NCBI GenBank assembly: GCA_019456305.1
Contig: VRUD01000051.1
Coordinates: forward strand, 1-32,136
DNA length: 32,136 nucleotides
Direction of reading: 5' to 3'
Origin: Cytophagales bacterium
Lineage (GTDB): Bacteria > Bacteroidota > Bacteroidia > Cytophagales > VRUD01
Shown here: piece by piece, positions 13,468-20,963 of the stretch
Position numbering within the stretch: the stretch's first letter is position 1
How the letters are laid out: each line of letters begins with the position of its first letter
Position numbers and translations under genes: made by a program
The notes under the pieces: model-generated
The model's database searches: none
Told to the model about the DNA's origin: nothing
The model's input: the letters and a program-made list of their open reading frames with translations, nothing else

Positions 13468-14462
13468 ACCGAATTATAATCTCCCAAACTCATATCCAAA
13501 CTTTTTCCTTCAAAATTAACAAAATTACCAATCATAGAGTTTGAAATATTAGCATTTTTAATTATAGTATTTTTTTGAATGATCGAATTTTTTATGACAC
13601 TGTCAACTATTTTTGAATTACTGCTTAGAGAAACATAAGGTCCAATCACTGTATTATTTATCTCTGAATTGTCACCAATAAATACAGGCGGAATAATTAC
13701 TGAATTGTTAATAAGGGCGCTTTTAGCTATCAGATCAGTGTCTTTTATATAATCTAAATAACGTTGGTTTGCAAATATAGTTGCATCTTTGTTACCACAA
13801 TCCAACCACTCTGAAACCTTACCGGGGATAAATTTTGTGCCCTTATTTTTCATATTCTCAAGCGCGCTGGTGATCTGGTATTCGTTTTTGTCTTTTATGT
13901 CATTGTCAACTAAATATTGTAATTCATTTTTTAAATAAACGCCATCTTTAAAATAATAGATGCCCATTATTACAAGATCAGAGACAAAAGTTTCCGGTTT
14001 TTCTACAAACTCAGTAATTTCATTGTCATCATTGACTTTCACAACACCAAATCCTGCAGGGTCTTCTACTTTATGAACCCAGATATTGCCGTCCTTTGAA
14101 GTATCCATCTTAAAGCCGGCTTTAAACAAGGTATCGGCAAAAGCAACAACTACTTCCCCATTAAGGGATTCCTTAGCACATAATACTGCATGGGCAGTAC
14201 CTAAAGCTTCCTGCTGATAGTAAATAGTTCCTTTTGCATTCAGGGACTTGGCAATGTTAATAAGCGCTTTTTCTACTTCTTTACCAAAATTCCCAACTAC
14301 AAAAGCCACTTCATCAATTTTTGCACTGCATACCTTAGCAATATCTTCTACCATTCTTTGAACGATTGGCTTTCCTGCTATTGGTATCAACGGTTTTGGA
14401 ACAGTTAAAGTGTGGGGTCGCAAACGCTTTCCGATGCCTGCCATGGGGACTATGATTTTCAT
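13455..14462 (-). CDS. Sugar-phosphate nucleotidyltransferase with left-handed beta-helix C-terminus
   Basis: The 335-residue product starts MKIIVPMAGIGKRLRPHTLT, carrying the nucleotide-binding GxGxRLxP signature and VPKPLIPIAGKP of the NTP-transferase family. The conserved QEALGTAHAVLCA, a VAFADTLF metal-binding region and an EFVEKPE motif follow. From about residue 240 hexapeptide-type repeats (NNSVIIPPVFIGDNSEINNT..VIKNSIIQKNTIIK) form a beta-helix, as in GlmU-like and glucose-1-phosphate thymidylyl/uridylyltransferase-like enzymes. It activates a sugar phosphate with NTP to an NDP-sugar for surface polysaccharide or wall synthesis; base and sugar specificity cannot be read from sequence. 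The open frame extends to 14543, but the family N-terminus is at 14462 and the extra codons lie in a MITE-like element. It is preceded by dut and a flippase. Confidence 0.9.
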   Translation of the reverse strand: MKIIVPMAGIGKRLRPHTLTVPKPLIPIAGKPIVQRMVEDIAKVCSAKIDEVAFVVGNFGKEVEKALINIAKSLNAKGTIYYQQEALGTAHAVLCAKESLNGEVVVAFADTLFKAGFKMDTSKDGNIWVHKVEDPAGFGVVKVNDDNEITEFVEKPETFVSDLVIMGIYYFKDGVYLKNELQYLVDNDIKDKNEYQITSALENMKNKGTKFIPGKVSEWLDCGNKDATIFANQRYLDYIKDTDLIAKSALINNSVIIPPVFIGDNSEINNTVIGPYVSLSSNSKIVDSVIKNSIIQKNTIIKNANISNSMIGNFVNFEGKSLDMSLGDYNSVWVE

Positions 14463-14484
14463 GTAATTTTTTATATTATAAGTT

Positions 14485-14642
14485 TGAGTCCACTCTAAAA
14501 AGTGTTTTTGGTTCTTCCCGAGTACTCGGGACAAAGAGCACAAAGTTATATACTTAACTAATTGATATTCAATCCTTTGCGAACTTTGCGTCTTTGCGAG
14601 AAACGATTTCTTTTCAATTTTTTACTTTTTAGAGTGGACTCA
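14485..14642. mobile_element. MITE-like element with 19-bp terminal inverted repeats and 4-bp AGTT duplication
   Basis: TGAGTCCACTCTAAAAAGT (14485-14503) and its exact complement at 14624-14642 bound a 158-bp element, flanked on both sides by AGTT (14481-14484 and 14643-14646). Inside are a perfect palindrome CCCGAGTACTCGGG (14517-14530) and a run of CTTTGCG units (about 14577-14598). It lies 22 bp upstream of the nucleotidyltransferase ATG, separating it from dut. Single ends of the same element occur at 26953-26971 (19/19, followed by AGTT) and 23160-23177 (diverged, in coding sequence). Confidence 0.82.
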
Positions 14643-14686
14643 AGTTTACTAATATATTTAAGACTAATAACAATTGATAAAGGAAA

Positions 14687-14750
14687 TTGACAATTAACAG
14701 TAGGCAAATATTGCTAACTACCAACCAAATTGTCAATTGCTAATTGTCAA
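14687..14750. repeat. Heptamer palindrome downstream of dut
   Basis: TTGACAATTA (14687-14696) pairs with TAATTGTCAA (14741-14750). The right part is the 7-bp series TTGTCAA, TTGCTAA, TTGTCAA. It begins 7 bp after the dut stop codon and could act as a transcription-end hairpin, although the T-run lies on the far strand. Confidence 0.5.
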
Positions 14751-14756
14751 CTTTTT

Positions 14757-15194
14757 TTATTTAATTCCCGTACTGCCAAACCCGCCCCCTTCCCTGGTAG
14801 TAGCAGCCAGTTCCAGGGTTTCGTCCCAGGATACTTTTTCATGCTTTGCAATGATCATCTGTGCTATTCGCTCACCATCATTTACAGTATAAGTTTCATT
14901 TGAAAGGTTAACCAGTATGATTTTGATCTCACCTCTATAATCGGCATCAATGGTACCCGGGCTATTTAATAATGAAATGCCATGTTTAAAGGCAAGCCCG
15001 CTTCTGGGCCTTATTTGTGCTTCATAACCTTTAGGCAATTCAATATACAGCCCCGTTGGTATCAAAGCCCTTTCCAATGGCTTGATTTCTACGGGGTCTT
15101 CCAAATTTGCCCTCAGGTCCATCCCTGCTGCACTGTCTGTTTCATAAGAGGGTAAAGGATGTTTTGAACGGTTTATGATGTTGAGTTTTAGCAT
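14757..15194 (-). CDS. dut: dUTP diphosphatase
   Basis: A 145-residue trimeric dUTPase, the usual length, with the five conserved motifs: [10 protein letters not shown] (motif 1), [11 protein letters not shown] (motif 2), [20 protein letters not shown] (motif 3), GERIAQMII (motif 4) and the Gly-rich C-terminal [10 protein letters not shown] (motif 5). It hydrolyses dUTP to dUMP and pyrophosphate in the cytosol, keeping uracil out of DNA and supplying dTMP synthesis. It lies 61 bp downstream of the flippase gene in the same direction. The start at 15194 gives the normal N-terminus ([20 protein letters not shown]). Confidence 0.97.
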   Translation of the reverse strand: MLKLNIINRSKHPLPSYETDSAAGMDLRANLEDPVEIKPLERALIPTGLYIELPKGYEAQIRPRSGLAFKHGISLLNSPGTIDADYRGEIKIILVNLSNETYTVNDGERIAQMIIAKHEKVSWDETLELAATTREGGGFGSTGIK

Positions 15195-15255
15195 ATTTAT
15201 TGTGCCGGACGATTGATACGAATTATAAATTAGAATTCATGCAAAAATATAAAAA

Positions 15256-16665
15256 TTATCCCTTTTTTCTAAAGAATTTTGGTCTTAATGTAAACCATAC
15301 CACAACAAGGTAAACCAAAATCAGGAAATTATGGAACAGATGATCACTCAGGTTACCTACAAACGAAACTTTCAATGCAATCACTACCAGCAAAACCGCC
15401 CCCAGGATATAGCCAAAGCCCGATTTTAAATTATATGGAACAGGAAGATGTTTTTTTCCGTAGAAATAACAGGCAGCAGCCATCAAAAAATAGCATATTA
15501 ATGTAGCAACAGCGCATCCCATATATCCCCAAAAAGGTATTAATGCCAGGTTAAGGAAAATGGTTATCACAGCGCCTCCGATACTGATGTACATGCCGTA
15601 ATATGTCTTGTCTTTTAATTTATACCATACGGAAAGATTGTAATAAATCCCAAGAAAAAGATTTGCCAGTAATAAAACAGGAATAACCAATCCTCCTTCC
15701 CTGTACTCAGCCTGCCTTAAAAGCAGCAGGAACAGCTCCAGGTTCACGCTTATGATCACGAAAATTATACAGCATGCGATCACAAACCAATTCATAACTT
15801 CGGCAAACAATTCCGGAGCGTTCTTGTTCTTTGCTTCTGAAAAGAAAAAAGGCTCTGCCGCATACCTGAATGTCTGGATGCCCAGGGTCATAAAAATAGA
15901 TAGCTTGTAGCACGCCCCATAGATACCCAGTGCAGCTAAGTTATCTTTGCCCGGATAAAAGCCCTCCGGCAACACCTGTTTTAGCAAAATCCTATCTATC
16001 ATCTCGTTTACCATACCTGCCAGTCCCATAAAAAGGAGCGGCCAGGCATATATTAGTATCGGTTTGAGCTTTTGCCAGTTGAGCTGAATTCTGAATGAAA
16101 CGAAGGACCTCCAAAGTATGATAATGAGCATTGCATTGGCTATGAGATTTGAAAGAAACACATAGCCTACTCCAATTTCAGGTGAATATATCTTTAGAAT
16201 GACCGGTTTTAGGGATGGGAGATAATTCCCATCATATACATCTTTACAAAAGACCAGGAAAAATAAATTCAGCCCGATGTTCAATGCAATATTTATCAGC
16301 CTTGCAGTAACAAACTGCACTGCCTTTTTTTCAAGTCTCAACTTTGCAAAAGGAATGGCAACAACAGCATCAATAGCCAGTATCAAAGCAAGCCAGATGA
16401 TAAAAGACTGCTTGTCAGGATAATCCAAAGCCTGGGCAATTGGTGATGAAAAAAGGATGATGAGACCCGATAATAACAGACTGGTAAGCAGGATAGAAGT
16501 TAATGTAATGTTGTATTGTGTTGAACGGTTCAATTCATTGGTAAACCGAAAGAAAGCAGTCTCCATTCCATAAATAAAAACAATATTCAGAAATGCCACA
16601 TAAGCGTAGAGTTCAGTAACAACCCCGTATTGTGAGGCTGAGAAAATAGCGGTATAAAAAGGCAC
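15256..16665 (-). CDS. Oligosaccharide flippase / polysaccharide biosynthesis protein (MATE-like), start codon unclear
   Basis: A polytopic membrane protein with about 12-14 hydrophobic helices and the pattern of the Wzx/RfbX flippase group (YGVVTELYAYVAFLNIVFIYGMETAFFRF, GIYGACYKLSIFMTLGIQTFRYAAEPFFF, then a Lys-rich C-terminus FTLRPKFFRKKG). It would move lipid-linked oligosaccharides across the inner membrane. The only standard start in frame is a GTG at 16665 (469 codons). However, the frame stays open to 16770 and encodes PLKALAGQTAIYGISSIGGR then ALNWLLVPFYT, which is the conserved family N-terminus and first helix. No ATG, GTG or TTG lies in that extension. The true start is therefore a non-standard codon (ATC/ATT) or has been lost by mutation or sequencing error. 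Confidence 0.85.
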   Translation of the reverse strand: MPFYTAIFSASQYGVVTELYAYVAFLNIVFIYGMETAFFRFTNELNRSTQYNITLTSILLTSLLLSGLIILFSSPIAQALDYPDKQSFIIWLALILAIDAVVAIPFAKLRLEKKAVQFVTARLINIALNIGLNLFFLVFCKDVYDGNYLPSLKPVILKIYSPEIGVGYVFLSNLIANAMLIIILWRSFVSFRIQLNWQKLKPILIYAWPLLFMGLAGMVNEMIDRILLKQVLPEGFYPGKDNLAALGIYGACYKLSIFMTLGIQTFRYAAEPFFFSEAKNKNAPELFAEVMNWFVIACCIIFVIISVNLELFLLLLRQAEYREGGLVIPVLLLANLFLGIYYNLSVWYKLKDKTYYGMYISIGGAVITIFLNLALIPFWGYMGCAVATLICYFLMAAACYFYGKKHLPVPYNLKSGFGYILGAVLLVVIALKVSFVGNLSDHLFHNFLILVYLVVVWFTLRPKFFRKKG

Positions 16666-16983
16666 AAGCAGCCAGTTGAGGGCTCTGCCTCCAATGCTGC
16701 TGATGCCGTATATTGCTGTTTGGCCAGCGAGGGCTTTTAGTGGGGAAGGATGGTTGATGATTAATGAACTTTAATTGATTAGATTTGCAAATATATATTG
16801 CAATTAAAGAATATGTTAAATACTCTACAAAAAATTTGATGCAAAAATATCAAAAATATAATATTATTGTACTATAAGGCAACTTTTATTAATTTTGTTC
16901 GTTTTAATAATTCACCAAAGTTTGTGGAGAAGAAAATTGATTGAATATAATCGGTATTATTTAAATATTATAAGTTTAAATTA

Positions 16984-17331
16984 ATGATTCATAACCCTAA
17001 GATAATAAAATTACCTAAAGTTGAAAAATTTGTAGAAAGTTTAGAACAAAAGGAACAAAAGAAAGTAGATTTTAATTTTAAAAAAACTGAGGCTGGATTA
17101 AAAGGAGAATGGTTTAAAAAAATGACAGGTACAGACGATATATGGGAATTTAGAACATTTTATAATAAAAAATATATTCGTATTTTGGCATTTTGGGATA
17201 CAAAAGATAAAGAGAATCCCTACATTATTTCAACAAACGGCTTTATAAAAAAAACGAATACTTCACCAAAAACTGAAATTGATAAATCTGAAAATATTAA
17301 GAATGAATATTTTCAGAAACTTTTAATTTAG
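16984..17331 (+). CDS. HigB/RelE-superfamily toxin (phage Gp49-like)
   Basis: A 115-residue basic protein with the Gp49-like pattern: LPKVEKFVESLEQKEQKKVD, then GLKGEWFKKMTGTDDIWEFR (the LxG...LWELR region) and YIRILAFWDTKD, then a lysine-rich tail. Members of this group are ribosome-dependent mRNA interferases. The gene is followed 8 bp later by an XRE-type antitoxin gene, giving the toxin-first order typical of HigBA modules. It has its own upstream AT-rich region. Assignment is by pattern and gene order; activity is not shown. Confidence 0.82.
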   Translation: MIHNPKIIKLPKVEKFVESLEQKEQKKVDFNFKKTEAGLKGEWFKKMTGTDDIWEFRTFYNKKYIRILAFWDTKDKENPYIISTNGFIKKTNTSPKTEIDKSENIKNEYFQKLLI

Positions 17332-17339
17332 TATATATT

Positions 17340-17708
17340 ATGAAATATTCAAATATAAAAAACCGCAGAGCGGCTGTCCTTAAAAGTATGGGAGCTATAA
17401 CTTTCGAAGAATCACTGGATAAACATTACGGCAAAATTGGAACCTCCAATCGAGATGAATTTGAACTAGAATCAAAGCTTGAGATAATAGGAGAGATCCT
17501 TAAACAGGCAAGAAAGTCACAAAACCTGACACAGGAAAAAATTGCTCAAAGTATGGGTATAGACAAGACTAATATCTCAAAAATTGAAAATAACGTAAAA
17601 AGACAGCGCATTGATACTATATTAAGGTTTGTTAATGCTTTAGATGCGCGTATGTCTATTAAGATAAAGTTAAACGGTGAGCATAACGAATTCGAAATGG
17701 TTTTTTAA
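17340..17708 (+). CDS. HigA-like XRE-family antitoxin
   Basis: A 122-residue protein with a Cro/C1-type helix-turn-helix at about residues 53-105 (ILKQARKSQNLTQEKIAQSMGI, then DKTNISKIENNV with the recognition helix). The N-terminal 45 residues carry the toxin-binding extension (FEESLDKHYGKIGTSNRDEF). It would neutralise the Gp49-like toxin encoded just upstream and bind the shared promoter to repress the operon. The start ATG is 8 bp after the toxin stop. Confidence 0.87.
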   Translation: MKYSNIKNRRAAVLKSMGAITFEESLDKHYGKIGTSNRDEFELESKLEIIGEILKQARKSQNLTQEKIAQSMGIDKTNISKIENNVKRQRIDTILRFVNALDARMSIKIKLNGEHNEFEMVF

Positions 17709-17752
17709 ATGAAGATTAGAAAAAAGCCTTAAAGAGGGACTAACGGGGATGA

Positions 17753-17888
17753 TTAATATTCTGCAATTAATGTTTCAGCAGGGATATTCAGCTTTTTGAG
17801 CAACTTCATACCACTCATTTAATTGTAGTTCACAATCTGCATGTTTTTCCCAATATTCCCGCAATGTTTTTTTAGTAAAAATCCTCAA
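17753..17888 (-). pseudogene. Fused remnant: HigB toxin N-terminus joined to HigA antitoxin C-terminus
   Basis: From a TTG at 17888 a frame reads LRIFTKKTLREYWEKHADCE then LQLNEWYEVAQKAEYPC and stops at 17775-17777. This is the start of the HigB_toxin family (MRIxxKKxLREFWEKHxDxE). In an overlapping frame, starting within it (17809 to 17753), the sequence reads MKLLKKLNIPAETLIAEY, the usual C-terminus of HigA-type antitoxins. An internal deletion has thus joined the toxin 5' end to the antitoxin 3' end. Neither product would be functional. A promoter-like TATATTTG at 17904-17911 remains upstream. Confidence 0.65.
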
Positions 17889-17903
17889 AATTTAATTATA
17901 TTG

Positions 17904-17911
17904 CAAATATA
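17904..17911 (-). promoter_or_regulatory. Candidate -7 box TATATTTG of the dead HigBA module
   Basis: An exact TAnnTTTG match on the minus strand, 16 bp upstream of the HigB remnant. A TTG lies 14 bp further upstream, which is closer than the usual spacing. Confidence 0.35.
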
Positions 17912-18157
17912 CAAAAAGGTTACCACAATCTTAACTAATTTAAAATTTTGGTGTAATGGACAAAAGTTGGTGCGTAAAATGACATTCAAAAGTAGTAAAA
18001 AATTATAAACGGATAAAAAAATTTATTACTCTTAGTACTCATGGCTTAAATAAAGTTTGATTGTTTTGATTACAAATTGGATAAAACAGGACAGCAAAGA
18101 TAATAAATAATTTATTTCAAATGGCAAAGATTCAGACAAAAGTAAAGATTTTTTATT
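17912..18157. other. AT-rich interval between HigA and HigB/HigA remnants
   Basis: There is no convincing gene on either strand. A TATCTTTG box on the minus strand near 18098-18105 would be followed only by an 18-codon frame (MSTKSNKFFYPFIIFYYF). Probably decayed DNA left after loss of toxin-antitoxin genes. Confidence 0.4.
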
Positions 18158-18322
18158 TCAGAAAAAGATAGGGTAATGCTTTTCTTCATAAGCTTCTACT
18201 AAGGTGAATAAAACCTCAAATTCTTCGCCTTCAGGGGTATTTTCATCCACTCCCCAAAGCCTTTCAACTCTTGCTAAAGCTTTTTTGTAATCTTTCTCTG
18301 TTCTGATCGGTTTGATATTCAT
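18158..18322 (-). pseudogene. HigA-type antitoxin, N-terminal fragment
   Basis: A 54-residue frame begins MNIKPIRTEKDYKKALARVE and continues RLWGVDENTPEGEEFEVLF, TLVEAYEEKHYPI, then stops after FF. This is the N-terminal domain of the HigA group that normally continues into an XRE helix-turn-helix. That DNA-binding half is absent, replaced by AT-rich sequence. Because it lies upstream of the HigB remnant rather than after a toxin, it probably comes from a second degraded module or a rearrangement. It might still be translated. Confidence 0.65.
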
Positions 18323-18431
18323 TTTTTATATGTTTTTTGTGTAATAAATATAAAAATGTTACCAAAATGGTTGCATTTATATCTTTTCTCTATGCAAAAC
18401 TGTCAACTGCCTGTTATATAACTGCTACTAC

Positions 18432-18500
18432 CAATGTAATTGCCTGTCTCAACTTGAAAGTTGAGCTACATTGCCTATTGCCAACTGCCTACTGCCAACT
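18432..18500. repeat. Nested hairpin plus RYTGCCW heptamers downstream of the crotonase gene
   Basis: CTCAACTT-GA-AAGTTGAG (18448-18465) is a perfect 8-bp hairpin, nested inside CAATGTA (18432-18438) and TACATTG (18467-18473). Heptamers ATTGCCT, ATTGCCA, ACTGCCT and ACTGCCA follow at 18470-18497, just before the stop codon of the minus-strand crotonase gene. Confidence 0.65.
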
Positions 18501-18505
18501 AATTC

Positions 18506-19288
18506 TCACTTCCCCTTAAACTCCGCCTTCCTCTTCTCCAAAAACGCCCTCGTACCTTCATTGATATCCTCTGACCCGCAGCAACGGCTGAATGAATCAA
18601 CCTCCATTTGGTAACCATTAACTTCACCATCAAATACGGCATTGACACAATCTATCACCAATCCAACTGCCAGGGGAGCTTTTGAAAATATCTTTTTTAG
18701 TATATCTTCACATTTTGGTATTAATTCATCCTTTGAAGTTACGTAATTCACAAGACCCAACTCTTTAGCCAGGTCTGCCGATATCATGTCTCCTGTCATC
18801 ATCAATTCATTCGCCTTGCCTTTGCCGACAAGCTGTGTGAGCCGTTGAGTGCCTCCGTAACCAGGGATGATACCCAGCCCCACTTCCGGCTGGCCAAATT
18901 TGGCATTGTCTGATGCTACCCTCATATGGCAAGCCATAGCCAATTCGCAACCCCCACCCAGCGCATATCCGTTTACCGCAGCGATAACGGGTACTTTGCA
19001 ATTTTCTATCATAGCAAAAACTTCCTGCCCGTTTTCAGAAAACTTTCTTCCATTTGCTTCATTCAATCCTGCAATTTCGCTTATATCTGCGCCTGCAATA
19101 AATGCCTTATCACCTTCACCCGTTATGATCACGCCTTTTATTTCGTTTTCATCATAGGCGCTTTGCATTGCCATGCGAATTTCTTCCACCGTTTCTACGT
19201 TCAGGGCATTCATTTTTTCCGGACGGGATATTGTGATAGTAAATATCCCATCAGTGTTTTTTGTTTTTAAGTTTTTAAAATTTCCCAT
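18506..19288 (-). CDS. Enoyl-CoA hydratase / crotonase-family protein
   Basis: A 260-residue crotonase of normal length. Both catalytic glutamates of enoyl-CoA hydratases are present: Glu115 in GYALGGGCELAMAC and Glu135 in FGQPEVGLGIIPGYGGTQRL. The oxyanion-hole segments FIAGADISEI (63-72) and AAVNGYALGGG are intact. It hydrates trans-2-enoyl-CoA (for example crotonyl-CoA) to 3-hydroxyacyl-CoA in beta-oxidation or butanoate metabolism, in the cytosol. No other fatty-acid gene is adjacent, so the pathway cannot be fixed. The C-terminal EGTRAFLEKRKAEFKGK is typical for the group. Confidence 0.93.
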   Translation of the reverse strand: MGNFKNLKTKNTDGIFTITISRPEKMNALNVETVEEIRMAMQSAYDENEIKGVIITGEGDKAFIAGADISEIAGLNEANGRKFSENGQEVFAMIENCKVPVIAAVNGYALGGGCELAMACHMRVASDNAKFGQPEVGLGIIPGYGGTQRLTQLVGKGKANELMMTGDMISADLAKELGLVNYVTSKDELIPKCEDILKKIFSKAPLAVGLVIDCVNAVFDGEVNGYQMEVDSFSRCCGSEDINEGTRAFLEKRKAEFKGK

Positions 19289-19343
19289 AATTATTGGCGT
19301 TTGTTATTTATAGTAATTCAATAGAATTACAACTGAATTACTG

Positions 19344-20228
19344 CTATTTCTTCCGGCTTGCATTAAACAACTTCTGCTTCTCTTCTTTGGTAAGTTTCTC
19401 ATATCCTGATTCCGATATTTTATCAAGGATGGCATCTATTTCTGTCTGGTCCGAATCACTTCTTGTAGTTTTTTTGCTGCTTTTTTTGGTATGGGTCACC
19501 TTAATTTTAGCTTCACGCGTAAAGAAGCTTTTGAACCCTTCCAGGATAGAAGTGATGGGTTTACCTAAATTATTGCCCTTTTGAAGTTGTCTAATAAAAA
19601 TATATCCAATTAAAGCGCCACCAAGGTGGGCTATATTGCCTCCTGCATTATCTTGAATAGTCCCGGCAATAGAGATTAGTATAACAAATGCCGCGATATA
19701 AAATATCCGAACCGGGCCTATAAAAAGTAAAAAGAAGGTATAATTGGGCATGTATGTGGCTGCACCAACAACAACTGCAAAAACGCCTGCTGAAGCTCCC
19801 AACAAAACAGCTCTTTCAACCTGATCTTGAAAATAAGGGAGCAAATTGTAAGCTAAGATATAAAGAACACCCCCGGTTAATCCACCTATAATATAAAGAT
19901 TGACCAGATGCTTATTGCCAAGGAAATCTTTAATAAGTTTTCCAAACCAATATAGTATTAACATATTCCATAAGATATGCAAAAATCCTTCATGTATAAA
20001 AAAGTAGGTTATTACAGACCATGGTCTGTAGATCAATTTATTTAAAGAAGAAGGGAGCGTAAGCTGTTCAATAATTAGTGCATAAATTTGTTCTGACCCG
20101 GAAAGAACCAGAAATACCTTTAAGATCAAAAGCGCAACAAAAACGATCACATTGATCAGTATCAACTGAATCAATCCATTATCCGGCAGTCTGAAAGCAT
20201 TTTTAATATCGTTTGAAAAACCGTTCAT
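19344..20228 (-). CDS. Rhomboid-family intramembrane serine protease (second of pair) with C-terminal tail
   Basis: A 294-residue polytopic protein with the rhomboid catalytic dyad: Ser146 in LLGASAGVF and His201 in GGNIAHLGGALIG. The conserved N-terminal features FIHEGFLHILWNMLILYWFG are present. After the last helix a hydrophilic tail (about 212-294) ends in TEIDAILDKISESGYEKLTK then EEKQKLF, a short helical module often found on Bacteroidota rhomboids. Rhomboids cleave transmembrane segments of substrates within the membrane; the substrate is unknown. It starts 2 bp after the first rhomboid ends, so the two are almost certainly co-transcribed with mutL. Confidence 0.92.
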   Translation of the reverse strand: MNGFSNDIKNAFRLPDNGLIQLILINVIVFVALLILKVFLVLSGSEQIYALIIEQLTLPSSLNKLIYRPWSVITYFFIHEGFLHILWNMLILYWFGKLIKDFLGNKHLVNLYIIGGLTGGVLYILAYNLLPYFQDQVERAVLLGASAGVFAVVVGAATYMPNYTFFLLFIGPVRIFYIAAFVILISIAGTIQDNAGGNIAHLGGALIGYIFIRQLQKGNNLGKPITSILEGFKSFFTREAKIKVTHTKKSSKKTTRSDSDQTEIDAILDKISESGYEKLTKEEKQKLFNASRKK

Positions 20229-20230
20229 TT

Positions 20231-20962
20231 CTAATAAAAAGACCCTCCCTGTTTTTGCCAGTATTTGATCAAAATAAACCCAAATAGCATACCACCCAAG
20301 TGAGCAAAATGAGCTATGTTGTCACCGTAATTACTAATTCCCATCCACAATTCAATTCCGCCATATATTAATACAAAATATTTCATTTTTAAAGAAATTG
20401 GAGGAAACATCAAAAAAATAGAATTATTAGGAAAAAGCATACCATTGGCCAATAGTAAACCAAAAACTGCTCCTGAAGCTCCAACTACAGTAGTATTTAT
20501 TATTAAATTTATTTTTGCGGCAATAGGGTCAATAAAATTTTGATTGTTCTGGAGTATTTGATAACCATTATTTAACACTTCATCTAAAAGTTCCGGAGGT
20601 ATAGTATCATAAAGTAGAATTAATCTGATATGCGCTACAAGTATTTGAATCAAACCGGCTCCAACTCCGGTAATCATGTAATAAATTAAAAACCTTTTGG
20701 GCCCCCATACATTTTCCAATACACTTCCAAACATCCATAAAGCATACATATTAAATAAAATATGGAACAACCCGCCATGCATAAACATGTAGGTTATGAT
20801 CTGGAAAGGTTTAAACCCAGGTGAATCAAAATAATAAAGCCCTAAAATTCGGTTCAGATCTATGTGCAGTTGTTCGAATATAAATGTTACCACAAACATT
20901 AAAATATTAATGATCAACAGGTTTTTTACGACACCTGGTATGTTTCCTAAAAAATTATTCAT
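20231..20962 (-). CDS. Rhomboid-family intramembrane serine protease (first of pair)
   Basis: A 243-residue membrane protein with Ser163 in VVGASGAVFG and His221 in NIAHFAHLGGMLFG, the catalytic dyad of rhomboid proteases, and the MHGGLFHILFNMYALWMFG loop-helix that is conserved in the family. Six or so hydrophobic segments are visible. A stretch at about 117-157 (TIPPELLDEVLNNGYQILQN...) forms an enlarged loop before the catalytic helix. It begins 1 bp after the mutL stop and is followed 2 bp later by a second rhomboid. The mutL-rhomboid-rhomboid order is common in Bacteroidota. Confidence 0.93.
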   Translation of the reverse strand: MNNFLGNIPGVVKNLLIINILMFVVTFIFEQLHIDLNRILGLYYFDSPGFKPFQIITYMFMHGGLFHILFNMYALWMFGSVLENVWGPKRFLIYYMITGVGAGLIQILVAHIRLILLYDTIPPELLDEVLNNGYQILQNNQNFIDPIAAKINLIINTTVVGASGAVFGLLLANGMLFPNNSIFLMFPPISLKMKYFVLIYGGIELWMGISNYGDNIAHFAHLGGMLFGFILIKYWQKQGGSFY

Positions 20963-20963
20963 A

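Noticed and set aside
14463-14543. N-terminal extension of the nucleotidyltransferase (MCSLSRVLGKNQ...)
   Set aside because: It is encoded within the MITE-like element; the conserved family N-terminus begins at 14462.
18337-18519. Plus-strand 60-codon frame
   Set aside because: It consists of hairpin and heptamer repeats and ends inside the crotonase 3' end; no protein features.
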